DNA of 64,000 nucleotides from positions 124,001 to 188,000 of the forward strand of contig CAJUGV010000004.1 of the NCBI GenBank assembly GCA_910586505.1. The letters are read 5' to 3'. The notes under the pieces are model-generated. The model was not told the origin of the DNA, did not search any database, and was given only the letters and a program-made list of their open reading frames with translations. The translations under genes were made by a program, and so were the position numbers. This stretch comes from an uncultured Paraprevotella sp. (GTDB lineage: Bacteria > Bacteroidota > Bacteroidia > Bacteroidales > Bacteroidaceae). Positions 42,156 to 49,974 of this stretch are shown piece after piece (position 1 is the stretch's first letter; the number at the start of each line of letters is the position of its first letter).

Positions 42156-42240
42156 CGAATAATATGAAAGAGCTGAAAATGAATTAGACTTTGCTGGCTT
42201 TTTTTTCGACAGAATTACTGAATATCTCTACTAAAAAGAT

Positions 42241-42248
42241 TATATTTG
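42241..42248 (+). promoter_or_regulatory. -7 box TATATTTG for riboflavin synthase
   Basis: It matches TAnnTTTG, 34 bases before the ATG at 42283. The leader is too short for an FMN riboswitch. Confidence 0.55.
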
Positions 42249-42282
42249 AATGCTAATAGAAAATTATAAAATTAATAAGATT

Positions 42283-42891
42283 ATGTTCTCTGGTATTGTG
42301 GAAGAATGTGCCCGTGTGGTGGGTATTATAAAAGAGCAAGAGAATGTGCATTTTACGTTGCAATGTTCTTTTGTCGATGAGTTAAAGATAGATCAAAGTG
42401 TGGCTCATAACGGAGTTTGTTTGACAGTTGTTTGTATTCAAGACGGTTGCTATACTGTAACTGCAATGAAGGAAACATTGGAACGATCAAATTTAGCTTT
42501 TTTGAGAGTTGGTGATGAAGTGAATATAGAGCGTTCAATGTTAATGAATGGACGTTTGGATGGCCATATTGTGCAGGGGCATGTGGATTGTACGGCTCAA
42601 TGTGTATCTGTAGAGGATGCTGAGGGAAGTTATATTTATACGTTCCGACATGAGTTTGACGAAGCTATGGTTAGAAGAGGATATTTTTGTGTAGACAAAG
42701 GGTCGGTAACGGTCAATGGGGTAAGCCTAACTGTTTGTAATCCGACAAAAGATACTTTTCAGGTTTGTATTATTCCTTATACTTATGAACATACAAATTT
42801 TCGTGTTTTAGAATCCGGCTCCTTGGTGAATTTGGAGTTTGATATTATAGGTAAATATCTTTGCCGTATGACAAATCTGGTTTCCGGATAA
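42283..42891 (+). CDS. ribE: Riboflavin synthase, alpha chain, 202 aa
   Basis: Converts two 6,7-dimethyl-8-ribityllumazines to riboflavin plus a pyrimidine. Two lumazine-binding beta-barrel repeats: residues 1-95, starting with the conserved MFSGIVEE, and about 96-195, with GHIVQGHVD and GSVTVNGVSLTV. The ATG at 42283 restores the family N-terminus; the longer frame would begin just before it. The gene stands alone, with no other rib genes nearby. Confidence 0.95.
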   Translation: MFSGIVEECARVVGIIKEQENVHFTLQCSFVDELKIDQSVAHNGVCLTVVCIQDGCYTVTAMKETLERSNLAFLRVGDEVNIERSMLMNGRLDGHIVQGHVDCTAQCVSVEDAEGSYIYTFRHEFDEAMVRRGYFCVDKGSVTVNGVSLTVCNPTKDTFQVCIIPYTYEHTNFRVLESGSLVNLEFDIIGKYLCRMTNLVSG

Positions 42892-42917
42892 ATTATGTCC
42901 TTATAAAAGTATTGTGA

Positions 42918-42956
42918 AGCCCGTCTTGCATCATATATCTTTGAGCAGGACGGGTT
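42918..42956 (+). terminator. Terminator-like hairpin between ribE and the YihY gene
   Basis: Stem AGCCCGTCTTGC (42918-42929) with its complement at 42945-42956, including G-T pairs. It lies in the 3' end of the convergent YihY gene. The T run is weak (TTCTTC). Confidence 0.55.
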
Positions 42957-44244
42957 CTTCATTGCAAATATATCGTGCACGTATCGTGAGTAGGGACTCC
43001 CATTCTTTATTATTTCGGTTGATGGCAGCAGGGGGGATTTTTTCACCATAATTGTCAATACGTTCTAATAGTAAATTGATTGTAAGATGATTGATATCTT
43101 CCGCCGGAGTGAAACGTAGTGTCGAATCCTGGTCTGCAGCTTCAAAAATCAGCAGATGCATGTCCTTAAGTTCTCGGGTTAGTCGGCTGATTACTCCGGA
43201 AGGGAGATTAGTTTCTACCGAAAGTCCTTTGATGGTATACGCATCCATACCCTTTTTAAATCTCTTGCATATTTTTGACATGATCAGAATAAGAAGAATA
43301 TCATGGTAATTACGGCTAATTTTATGTATATCCTTAATATAATAATAGCTTTTCAGGTTTTGATTAGCGTATGAAAGTTGTGCTCCGAACAGACATATGA
43401 TCCATGAGAAGTTAATCCAAAGCATAAACATGGGTAAGGCTGCAAACGAACCGTAAATGGCGTTATAGCTGGATACCCAAATTTGAGAATGTATATAAAA
43501 GTATTGAAGGATTTGAAATGCGGTGCCCGCAATGAATCCAGGGAGTACGGCATGACGAAAGTTTACTTCCGTGTTGGGCATAAACATGTAAAGGCCAGTG
43601 AAGAGCAGACCACTTAAAGCATAAGGAGACAGATTGATAAGTAGTTTTAAAGTCGTGCTGAGTACCATGAAATTAGGATAGTCTTCTGCTATTGTTGCTA
43701 AAAAGATGGAGAGACCACTGCTGACAATGATAAGTATTGGAAGTAAGAGGAATACGCTGATATAGTCTGTTATTTGGCGATAAATAGATCTTTGTTCCTT
43801 TACATTCCAAATGCTATTTAATGCCGTTTCAATATTGCCTGTCAATTGTATGACCGTATAAAGCAGTAAAAGGAGCCCGAAACCTATAAAAATGCCGCCA
43901 CGTGTATGCTCAAGGTATGAATTAATGAAACTGAGTACAGTATTTGCAAATTCAGGACTGACGCTCACGTTGCTTTTGATTTTATCTTCTATGATAGCGC
44001 CATAGCCCAATCCGCGTCCAATGGCGAAAATGATGGCCAGGATAGGTACCGTTGCCAACAGACTGGAGTAGGTTAATGCAGAGGCATGGCTGTTTAATTT
44101 TTTAGAAAAGAAGCATTCTGCCGTGAGTATAATTTTACGAAAGGCATTGAGACCATATTTCTTGATAGGTGAAAGATCTTCTTCATTGATGAACCATATT
44201 TTGTGGGTAAAGAAGTATTTTATCTGGCGAATATTGAACTGCAT
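42931..44244 (-). CDS. YihY/BrkB-family membrane protein, 437 aa
   Basis: Inner-membrane protein of the YihY (formerly RNase BN-like) family. Six hydrophobic segments lie between residues 45 and 290, with the family sequences SSLLATVPILAIIFAIGRGLGYG, ALNSIWNVKEQRS and SYNAIYGSFAALPMFMLWINFSWI. A cytoplasmic C-terminal part of about 140 residues (IKGLSVETNLPSGVISRLTRELKDMHLLI) looks like a winged-helix module, common in Bacteroidota members. Function unknown. It lies downstream of rnpB on the same strand. Confidence 0.88.
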   Translation of the reverse strand: MQFNIRQIKYFFTHKIWFINEEDLSPIKKYGLNAFRKIILTAECFFSKKLNSHASALTYSSLLATVPILAIIFAIGRGLGYGAIIEDKIKSNVSVSPEFANTVLSFINSYLEHTRGGIFIGFGLLLLLYTVIQLTGNIETALNSIWNVKEQRSIYRQITDYISVFLLLPILIIVSSGLSIFLATIAEDYPNFMVLSTTLKLLINLSPYALSGLLFTGLYMFMPNTEVNFRHAVLPGFIAGTAFQILQYFYIHSQIWVSSYNAIYGSFAALPMFMLWINFSWIICLFGAQLSYANQNLKSYYYIKDIHKISRNYHDILLILIMSKICKRFKKGMDAYTIKGLSVETNLPSGVISRLTRELKDMHLLIFEAADQDSTLRFTPAEDINHLTINLLLERIDNYGEKIPPAAINRNNKEWESLLTIRARYICNEEPVLLKDI

Positions 44245-44284
44245 AGGTTGTTCGTATATTAAGGTGAATAATTAAAATGGAAAA

Positions 44285-44646
44285 AGCAGTGAGTCTGTAA
44301 GCCGGGTTCTGTCTTTCGCAGTAAGCGAAGTGCCTGCCATTTATCCAGACCTTACGTCACCGTAAGGTTCTATCGTTCTACCCTCCGGCTTGAGCGGGCA
44401 ACTCTCAATTGTAGCGCCGGTATACGCGAACTTTCAACTTCCAGAATGCACAGCCCGAATGTCACCATTCGGCTGGTAGGCTCTTACCCCACCTTCTCAT
44501 CCTTGCCTTTTCTGCAAAAGGCGGTTCTTTTCTTCTGCATGATCTAGCTCTCACGAACTACTTCCCGTTAAGAAGTGGAATGCCCTGTGTTGCCCGGACT
44601 TTCCTCCCCCGGATAATACCGGCAGCGGCAAGCCGACCCACTGCTT
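44285..44646 (-). ncRNA. rnpB: RNase P RNA (class A), about 362 nt
   Basis: Catalytic RNA that removes tRNA 5' leaders. On the minus strand the 5' part contains the universal GAGGAAAGTCCGGGC block (plus-strand bases about 44592-44608). The 3' part ends with ACAGAACCCGGCTTA (about 44297-44312), the two best conserved RNase P segments. The closing P1 helix is formed by AGCAGTG (5', plus strand 44639-44645) and CACTGCT (3', plus strand 44285-44291). A T run follows directly and serves as terminator. Promoter -7 box at 44656-44663. Confidence 0.93.
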
Positions 44647-44655
44647 TTACTATTG

Positions 44656-44663
44656 CAAAAATA
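44656..44663 (-). promoter_or_regulatory. -7 box TATTTTTG for rnpB
   Basis: It matches TAnnTTTG on the minus strand, about 10 bases before the predicted RNA 5' end, as expected for a transcription start. Confidence 0.65.
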
Positions 44664-44809
44664 GTTTTTTTTTTTGAGCTGACAAAATAGCAGGTAAATG
44701 AATGTAAAAAAGTAGATGTCCGATTTTAATCGCTGTTAATGGAGGATACCTCTCTGTTAAAAGAAAGCAAAAAGGGATAGGGAAGAGTACGATACAATCA
44801 CTTTGGTGT

Positions 44810-44817
44810 TACTTTTG
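44810..44817 (+). promoter_or_regulatory. -7 box TACTTTTG for htrA
   Basis: It matches TAnnTTTG, 23 bases before the ATG at 44841. Confidence 0.6.
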
Positions 44818-44840
44818 TGTGAGTTTGTTACGGAAAATAA

Positions 44841-46319
44841 ATGCTAAAATTCAACAATATGAAAACAGAAAAAATGAAAATGGCAATGAGAAATGTATTA
44901 GGAACAGCGGCTCTCTGTATGGGATGCTTTTGTGCGATGGGATGTATAGAATCACCGGTCCAGGCACAACCTTCGTCTGCGCCGGTTGGATTGGTGGATC
45001 TGACTCAGGCTGCTTCGACATCTGTAAATGCAGTCGTATATATAAAAGTGACCACGAACAGCAAGACAAAGACTGTGGATGTGCAGGATCCGTTCTCTGA
45101 TTTCTTTGGAGATTTCTTCGGGTTCGGAGGCGGAGGCACCCAACGGCGCCAAATACAGACTCCTAAACGTGAAGGGTCTGGGTCTGGTGTGATTATTTCT
45201 TCAGATGGATATATTGTAACGAACAATCATGTAGTGAGTGAAGCTGATGAGTTGTTGGTCAAATTAAATGATAACAGAGAATTTAAAGGACGTATTATAG
45301 GTACGGACGAACAGACGGATTTGGCTCTTGTTAAGATTGAAGGAAAGGATTTTCCGACTTTACCCATCGGCAATTCCGATGAATTGAAATTAGGAGAATG
45401 GGTATTGGCTGTAGGTAATCCGTTTAATTTGACTTCTACTGTTACAGCCGGAATTGTCAGTGCTAAGGCACGCTCTATGGGAGCAAATTCGATCGAAAGC
45501 TTTATTCAGACGGATGCCGCTATTAATCGTGGAAATTCAGGAGGGGCATTAGTTAATGCACGTGGTGAATTGGTGGGGATCAATGCCATGATTTATTCGC
45601 AGACGGGTTCTTATTCAGGTTATGGTTTTGCTATACCTACTACTATTATGAATAAAGTGGTGGCAGATCTGAAAGAATTTAGTATAGTGCAGCGTGCGCA
45701 ATTAGGTGTAGGCGGAAGCGATGTGTCGTTATATATAGATAGTGAGAAGAGTAAGGGTAATGAAGTCGATTTGGGCACATTGAATGGTGTCTATGTTGGT
45801 AGTGTGGCAGATAACAGTGCGGCAGCTGAAGCTGGATTGCGCAAAGGAGATGTGATAATTGCCGTGAATGGAAAGGATGTCAAAAAGATGGCTGAACTTC
45901 AGGAGGTGATTAACACGATGCGTCCGGGTGACAAGGCGAAGGTTACCTATATGCGTAATAAAAAGAAAGAGACGGTTTCGGTTGTATTACGTAATTCGCA
46001 AGGAACAACCAAGGTGATGGAGCAGATGGACATGGATCAGTTCGGCGCCGCTTTGAAACCGATGGATGAGGAAGCGAAGAGACAATTAAATTTGCCTTAT
46101 GGACTGGAAGTTGTAGCAGTTAAGAAGGGAAAAATGGCTGATTCGGGAGTGACAAAAGGATTGATTATTCTGCAAGTGAATGACAGACCGATGCGTACGC
46201 TTGATGATTTTGAAGAAGCGGTGAAAGAGGCCAATCGTTCTGCCGAACGTGCCTTGTGGATCCGTGCCATAACACAGAGTGGAATGAAGAGAAGTTTTGT
46301 AATTGAACTGGGGGATTGA
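44841..46319 (+). CDS. htrA: HtrA/DegP-family periplasmic serine protease, 492 aa
   Basis: Envelope quality-control protease. A signal sequence (LGTAALCMGCFCAMGC) is followed by the trypsin-like domain with triad H130 (TNNHVVSEAD), D160 (TDLALVKIE) and S233 (NRGNSGGALVN). Two PDZ domains follow, at about residues 285-385 (AAEAGLRKGDVIIAVNGKDV) and 400-490 (VTKGLIILQVNDRPM). The Gly-rich linker near residue 90 is the usual LA-loop region. The start could be 44841 or the ATG at 44859, which shortens the N-region. Numbering here uses 44841. Confidence 0.94.
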   Translation: MLKFNNMKTEKMKMAMRNVLGTAALCMGCFCAMGCIESPVQAQPSSAPVGLVDLTQAASTSVNAVVYIKVTTNSKTKTVDVQDPFSDFFGDFFGFGGGGTQRRQIQTPKREGSGSGVIISSDGYIVTNNHVVSEADELLVKLNDNREFKGRIIGTDEQTDLALVKIEGKDFPTLPIGNSDELKLGEWVLAVGNPFNLTSTVTAGIVSAKARSMGANSIESFIQTDAAINRGNSGGALVNARGELVGINAMIYSQTGSYSGYGFAIPTTIMNKVVADLKEFSIVQRAQLGVGGSDVSLYIDSEKSKGNEVDLGTLNGVYVGSVADNSAAAEAGLRKGDVIIAVNGKDVKKMAELQEVINTMRPGDKAKVTYMRNKKKETVSVVLRNSQGTTKVMEQMDMDQFGAALKPMDEEAKRQLNLPYGLEVVAVKKGKMADSGVTKGLIILQVNDRPMRTLDDFEEAVKEANRSAERALWIRAITQSGMKRSFVIELGD

Positions 46320-46352
46320 TATATAAGCATTCCTTATTAAATAGATAGATAT

Positions 46353-46390
46353 AATTATCCTCCGAATCGTAATTCGGGGGATAATTTGTG
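46353..46390 (+). terminator. Terminator after htrA
   Basis: A 15-bp stem with one G-T pair (46353-46367 with 46372-46386), loop CGTA, followed by TTTGTG. Confidence 0.8.
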
Positions 46391-46453
46391 TATAAACCGT
46401 ATGAATCAAGAATATTTATATGATTCTTTACAGTATAATCCGAAAAAATGAAG

Positions 46454-46461
46454 TAATTTTG
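46454..46461 (+). promoter_or_regulatory. -7 box TAATTTTG for rpoD
   Basis: It matches TAnnTTTG, 24 bases before the ATG at 46485. It is the same promoter class that the gene's product recognises. Confidence 0.65.
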
Positions 46462-46484
46462 CACGATTAATATGTACTAGGAGA

Positions 46485-47345
46485 ATGAGACAATTAAAGA
46501 TTACCAAAAGTATCACCAATCGTGAGAGCGCTTCGCTTGACAAGTATTTACAGGAAATCGGTCGTGAGGACCTGATTACAGTAGAAGAGGAAGTGGAATT
46601 GGCACAGCGCATTCGGAAAGGTGATCGTATTGCACTCGAAAAACTGACACGTGCCAACCTGCGTTTTGTGGTTTCGGTGGCCAAGCAGTATCAGAATCAA
46701 GGATTGAGTTTGCCGGATTTGATAAACGAAGGGAATCTGGGGCTGATAAAAGCTGCTGAAAAATTCGATGAGACAAGAGGTTTCAAGTTCATCAGTTATG
46801 CGGTATGGTGGATCCGTCAGTCCATTCTTCAGGCATTGGCGGAGCAGAGCCGTATTGTGCGCTTGCCTTTGAATCAGGTTGGATCATTAAACAAGATAAG
46901 CAAGGCGTTCAGTAAATTTGAACAGGAGAACGAACGTCGTCCTAGTCCGGAAGAACTTGCCGATGAATTGGAAATTCCGGTAGATAAGATCTCTGACACG
47001 TTGAAGGTGAGCGGGCGTCATATTTCTGTAGACGCACCTTTTGTGGAAGGCGAAGACAACAGTCTGCTGGATGTGTTGGTGAACGACGATTCTCCTATGG
47101 CGGACAGAACATTGGTAAATGAATCTCTTTCAAGGGAAATAGATCGTGCGTTGTCTACTCTTTCAGAACGTGAAAAAGAGATTATCCAGATGTTTTTCGG
47201 TATTAATCATCAGGAAATGACATTGGAGGAGATTGGAGATAAGTTTAATCTGACTCGTGAGCGTGTACGTCAGATTAAGGAAAAGGCCATTCGTCGCTTG
47301 CGTCAGAATACCAAGAGCAAATTGTTGAAATCTTATCTTGGATGA
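46485..47345 (+). CDS. rpoD: Primary sigma factor (Bacteroides sigma-ABfr type), 286 aa
   Basis: RNA polymerase primary sigma. Region 1.2 is at residues 16-48 (SLDKYLQEIGREDLITVEEE), and region 2 about 52-125 includes the core-binding/-10-melting part (LPDLINEGNLGLIKAAEKFDE, FISYAVWWIRQSI). Region 3 is about 130-205 and region 4 about 210-275, with the helix-turn-helix TLEEIGDKFNLTRERVRQIK. Region 1.1 is absent, so it is much shorter than E. coli RpoD, as in other Bacteroidota. It has a good AGGAG ribosome site. It fits the TTTG / TAnnTTTG promoters seen throughout the window. Confidence 0.95.
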   Translation: MRQLKITKSITNRESASLDKYLQEIGREDLITVEEEVELAQRIRKGDRIALEKLTRANLRFVVSVAKQYQNQGLSLPDLINEGNLGLIKAAEKFDETRGFKFISYAVWWIRQSILQALAEQSRIVRLPLNQVGSLNKISKAFSKFEQENERRPSPEELADELEIPVDKISDTLKVSGRHISVDAPFVEGEDNSLLDVLVNDDSPMADRTLVNESLSREIDRALSTLSEREKEIIQMFFGINHQEMTLEEIGDKFNLTRERVRQIKEKAIRRLRQNTKSKLLKSYLG

Positions 47346-47369
47346 TACCGTACGGGTTATAAAATACAG

Positions 47370-47400
47370 AAGGGGGGCTTTGCGGAGCTTCCCTTTTTTT
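47370..47400 (+). terminator. Terminator after rpoD
   Basis: A GC-rich stem (AAGGG with CCCTT, and inner GCT with AGC) followed by seven T. Confidence 0.75.
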
Positions 47401-47447
47401 GTATGCAGGGGGAAAAAATTCGGGAGAGTCGGCCGGTGGAGGTAAAG

Positions 47448-47480
47448 AAAAGGGGAAGATGCTGTCTTCCCCTTTTCTAT
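47448..47480 (-). terminator. Terminator after the OmpH-like gene
   Basis: Perfect 12-bp stem AAAAGGGGAAGA (47448-47459) / TCTTCCCCTTTT (47465-47476), with a TGCTG loop. It works on either strand. Confidence 0.8.
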
Positions 47481-47486
47481 GAATGT

Positions 47487-48116
47487 TTATTCTTTGTTTT
47501 TTCCACTGATTTTTTCGGCAATCTCGGGATTCTGCTTGTATCTTTTGTTCAGCCCGTTAACCACATCCTTTGTAATATCATATTTGGTATTGGCAATCAG
47601 AATGTTGTCGCCGGCTTTACTGATAATGTAGTCAAACTTTTTAGCTTTGTTGTATTCTTTCAGGAAAGCCTGAATAGAGTCACGCATTTCGGTGTTGTAT
47701 TTTGCTTGTTCCGCCGCAAAATCGTTCATCAGACGTTCGTTCAGTGCCTGCAGATCCTGTTGTTGTTTGGCCAGTGCCATCTGTGCCTGTTCCACTTGTT
47801 CCTTTGTGGTAAACTGATTGGATTCGTATTTCTTTTGTAATTCGGCAGCTTTGGTCTGTAAGGCACGCTCTTTTCCGGCCAATGTGGCGCGGATGTTCTC
47901 TCCTTTCTTGTTCATCAGGAGTGTATAATCCTTACAGAAATTGTATTGCGACATGAGCGTGTCGATTTCCACGTATGCGATTTTGATTCCGCTTGCCGGA
48001 ATTTCTGTGGCTTGGTTGTTCACACTCTCCTCTGCTGTAGACGAGTTGCATGCAGTCATGCCTAATGTAGCTGTCAGGGCAACAAGTCCTGCGCTGATGA
48101 ATCTGTTTGTTTTCAT
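47487..48116 (-). CDS. OmpH/Skp-like lipoprotein, 209 aa
   Basis: Lipoprotein signal with lipobox ending at C23 (LGMTACNSS). The mature part has the OmpH pattern: a beta strand IAYVEIDTLMSQY, a long helical coiled coil (about residues 75-155, EQVEQAQMALAKQQQDLQAL), then FDYIISKAGDNILIANTKYDITKDVVNGLN. Skp relatives are periplasmic chaperones for outer-membrane proteins; here a lipid anchor is predicted. It overlaps the upstream small gene by 4 bases, showing coupled translation. Confidence 0.88.
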   Translation of the reverse strand: MKTNRFISAGLVALTATLGMTACNSSTAEESVNNQATEIPASGIKIAYVEIDTLMSQYNFCKDYTLLMNKKGENIRATLAGKERALQTKAAELQKKYESNQFTTKEQVEQAQMALAKQQQDLQALNERLMNDFAAEQAKYNTEMRDSIQAFLKEYNKAKKFDYIISKAGDNILIANTKYDITKDVVNGLNKRYKQNPEIAEKISGKNKE

Positions 48117-48352
48117 TGTTTATTTTCTGGTTTATGATTATCTTTATTACGTTCGTTGATGCGGTGCGGATTATCCGTCCGTTCTATTGCGTCCATGCTT
48201 TGTACACAGGTGATACCGCGCTTGCGCATGGCAGAACTGTGTCCCACGTGAGTATTGGGAAAGCGGCCGTTTTTCTTGAAAATGATTTTGATGGCAAATA
48301 ATGCCATGCTTACGGCTATAATTATTAGTGTAAACAATAATGTCTTCAACAT
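48113..48352 (-). CDS. Small conserved membrane-anchored protein, 79 aa
   Basis: One N-terminal membrane helix (residues 3-24, LKTLLFTLIIIAVSMALFAI). Then comes a charged tail with the Cys-containing sequence KNGRFPNTHVGHSSAMRKRG, which I recall as a well conserved part of small Bacteroidota proteins, and a hydrophilic end rich in Asn/Lys. No known function. The stop overlaps the OmpH-like start. A -7 box is at 48373-48380. Confidence 0.8.
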   Translation of the reverse strand: MLKTLLFTLIIIAVSMALFAIKIIFKKNGRFPNTHVGHSSAMRKRGITCVQSMDAIERTDNPHRINERNKDNHKPENKQ

Positions 48353-48372
48353 TTTTGCGTATATTTGTGCTG

Positions 48373-48380
48373 CAAAGATA
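48373..48380 (-). promoter_or_regulatory. -7 box TATCTTTG for the small gene and OmpH-like gene
   Basis: It matches TAnnTTTG on the minus strand, 20 bases from the ATG at 48352. Confidence 0.6.
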
Positions 48381-48406
48381 AACTATAAAAGTGTGGAATT
48401 GTGCCC

Positions 48407-48414
48407 TATCTTTG
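48407..48414 (+). promoter_or_regulatory. -7 box TATCTTTG for pepD
   Basis: It matches TAnnTTTG on the plus strand, 44 bases before the ATG at 48459, divergent from the preceding promoter. Confidence 0.6.
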
Positions 48415-48458
48415 CTTTTAACCAATTTTAGTAGAATGATTATATAAAAATTATAGAC

Positions 48459-49919
48459 ATGGAAATGAATTCGTTGAAGCCCTCAGAGGTTTTTAATTTT
48501 TTTGCCGAAGTGAACCGGATCCCCCGTCCTTCCAAGAAGGAAGAGCGTATGATTGCCTATCTGCAAGAGTTTGCTGCCCGACGTGGGCTGGAGTGTAAAG
48601 TCGATGAGACCGGCAATGTGCTGATCCGCAAGGAAGCAACGTCGGGAATGGAGAACCGTAAGACTGTTATTCTGCAAAGTCACATGGATATGGTTTGTGA
48701 GAAGAACCGCGAAGTGGAGTTTGATTTTGAGAAAGATGCGATCCGTACAGTCGTGGAGGGCGATTGGATGCGTGCCGAGGGGACGACATTGGGAGCCGAT
48801 GATGGTATCGGAGTGGCTATGGAGCTGGCTTTGCTGGATGCTTCGGACATAGAGCACGGGCCGATAGAATGTGTGTTTACGCGTGATGAGGAGACAGGGT
48901 TGAGCGGAGCTTTCGGTATGAAGCCCGGCTTCATGTCAGGCGACATTCTGCTTAATCTTGACTCGGAAGACGAGGGGCAGTTCTTCGTGAGTTGTGCCGG
49001 AGGAGCCGGCACAACGGCCGAATTTGACTTTACACCGGTCAAGGTTCCGCAGGATTATTTCTTTTTTGAACTGAAAGTGAAAGGACTGACTGGCGGGCAT
49101 TCAGGGGATGACATCAATAAAAAGAGGGCCAACGCCAATAAGATTCTGGTACGTTTTCTGTATGATTCTTTGGCCAAGTATGATATGTATCTTTGCGATA
49201 TTCAGGCCGGTGGGCTTCATAATGCCATTCCTCGTGAAGCGATGGCTGTCTGTGCCATCCCGATGAAGGACAAGGAAAGTATTCGTGTGGACTGGAATCT
49301 GTTCAGTGCAGATGTAGAAGAAGAGTATCGTGTTACGGAAAAATCCATGATATTCGAACTGCAGAGCGAAAGTCCTGTGGAGGAAGCTGTAGAACGGGAG
49401 GTGGCGCATAAACTTATTGGGGCTTTACTGGCTGTGCATAACGGCGTGCTTTCCATGTCTCAGGATATTGATCTGGTGGAGACAAGTTCCAATCTGGCCA
49501 GCATCCGTCTGGTAGAGGAGGGTTGTAAGATAGTGGTCAAGACCAGTCAGCGCAGCAGTATCTTGAGCGCCCGCCATCACGTCAGCAATATGGTGAAGGC
49601 CGTTTTTGAACTGGCCGGTGCCTGTGTTACGGTGGGCGAAGGTTATCCGGGATGGAAGATGAATCCGGATTCGGAGATTCTTAGGATTGCTGTGCGCACT
49701 TATAAAGAACTGTTCGGGCGCGAACCTTTGGTGCTCGGCATTCATGCCGGATTGGAATGCGGTTTGTTCAGTGAGAAATATCCCGGTCTTGATATGGTGT
49801 CGTTCGGTCCGACATTGCGCGGCGTACATTCTCCCGATGAGCGTCTGCTGATCCCCACGGTGTCTATGGTTTGGGAGCATATAAAGGTCATGCTGAAGAA
49901 TATACCGGTAAAGGCTTAA
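48459..49919 (+). CDS. pepD: Aminoacyl-histidine dipeptidase (peptidase D, M20 family), 486 aa
   Basis: Cytoplasmic zinc dipeptidase of the M20C group. Metal ligands and catalytic acids: VILQSHMDMVCEKN (His and Asp near residue 74), TTLGADDGIGVAM (bridging Asp), TRDEETGLSGAF (general base Glu) and LNLDSEDEGQFF. A dimerisation domain occupies about residues 205-385. A terminator hairpin follows. It hydrolyses Xaa-His and other dipeptides. Confidence 0.94.
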   Translation: MEMNSLKPSEVFNFFAEVNRIPRPSKKEERMIAYLQEFAARRGLECKVDETGNVLIRKEATSGMENRKTVILQSHMDMVCEKNREVEFDFEKDAIRTVVEGDWMRAEGTTLGADDGIGVAMELALLDASDIEHGPIECVFTRDEETGLSGAFGMKPGFMSGDILLNLDSEDEGQFFVSCAGGAGTTAEFDFTPVKVPQDYFFFELKVKGLTGGHSGDDINKKRANANKILVRFLYDSLAKYDMYLCDIQAGGLHNAIPREAMAVCAIPMKDKESIRVDWNLFSADVEEEYRVTEKSMIFELQSESPVEEAVEREVAHKLIGALLAVHNGVLSMSQDIDLVETSSNLASIRLVEEGCKIVVKTSQRSSILSARHHVSNMVKAVFELAGACVTVGEGYPGWKMNPDSEILRIAVRTYKELFGREPLVLGIHAGLECGLFSEKYPGLDMVSFGPTLRGVHSPDERLLIPTVSMVWEHIKVMLKNIPVKA

Positions 49920-49922
49920 AAT

Positions 49923-49968
49923 AAAAAGGGCATATCTGCGTTATACAGTGGCGGGTGTGCCCTTTTTT
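49923..49968 (+). terminator. Terminator after pepD
   Basis: AAAAAGGGCA (49923-49932) pairs with TGCCCTTTTT (49958-49967), with a T run. The GTG/ATG upstream of 49975 falls in this hairpin, which decides the next gene's start. Confidence 0.75.
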
Positions 49969-49974
49969 AAGTTT

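Noticed and set aside
42249..42283. FMN riboswitch before riboflavin synthase
   Set aside because: The leader between the -7 box and the ATG is about 30 bases, far too short, and no RFN-like conserved sequence is present.
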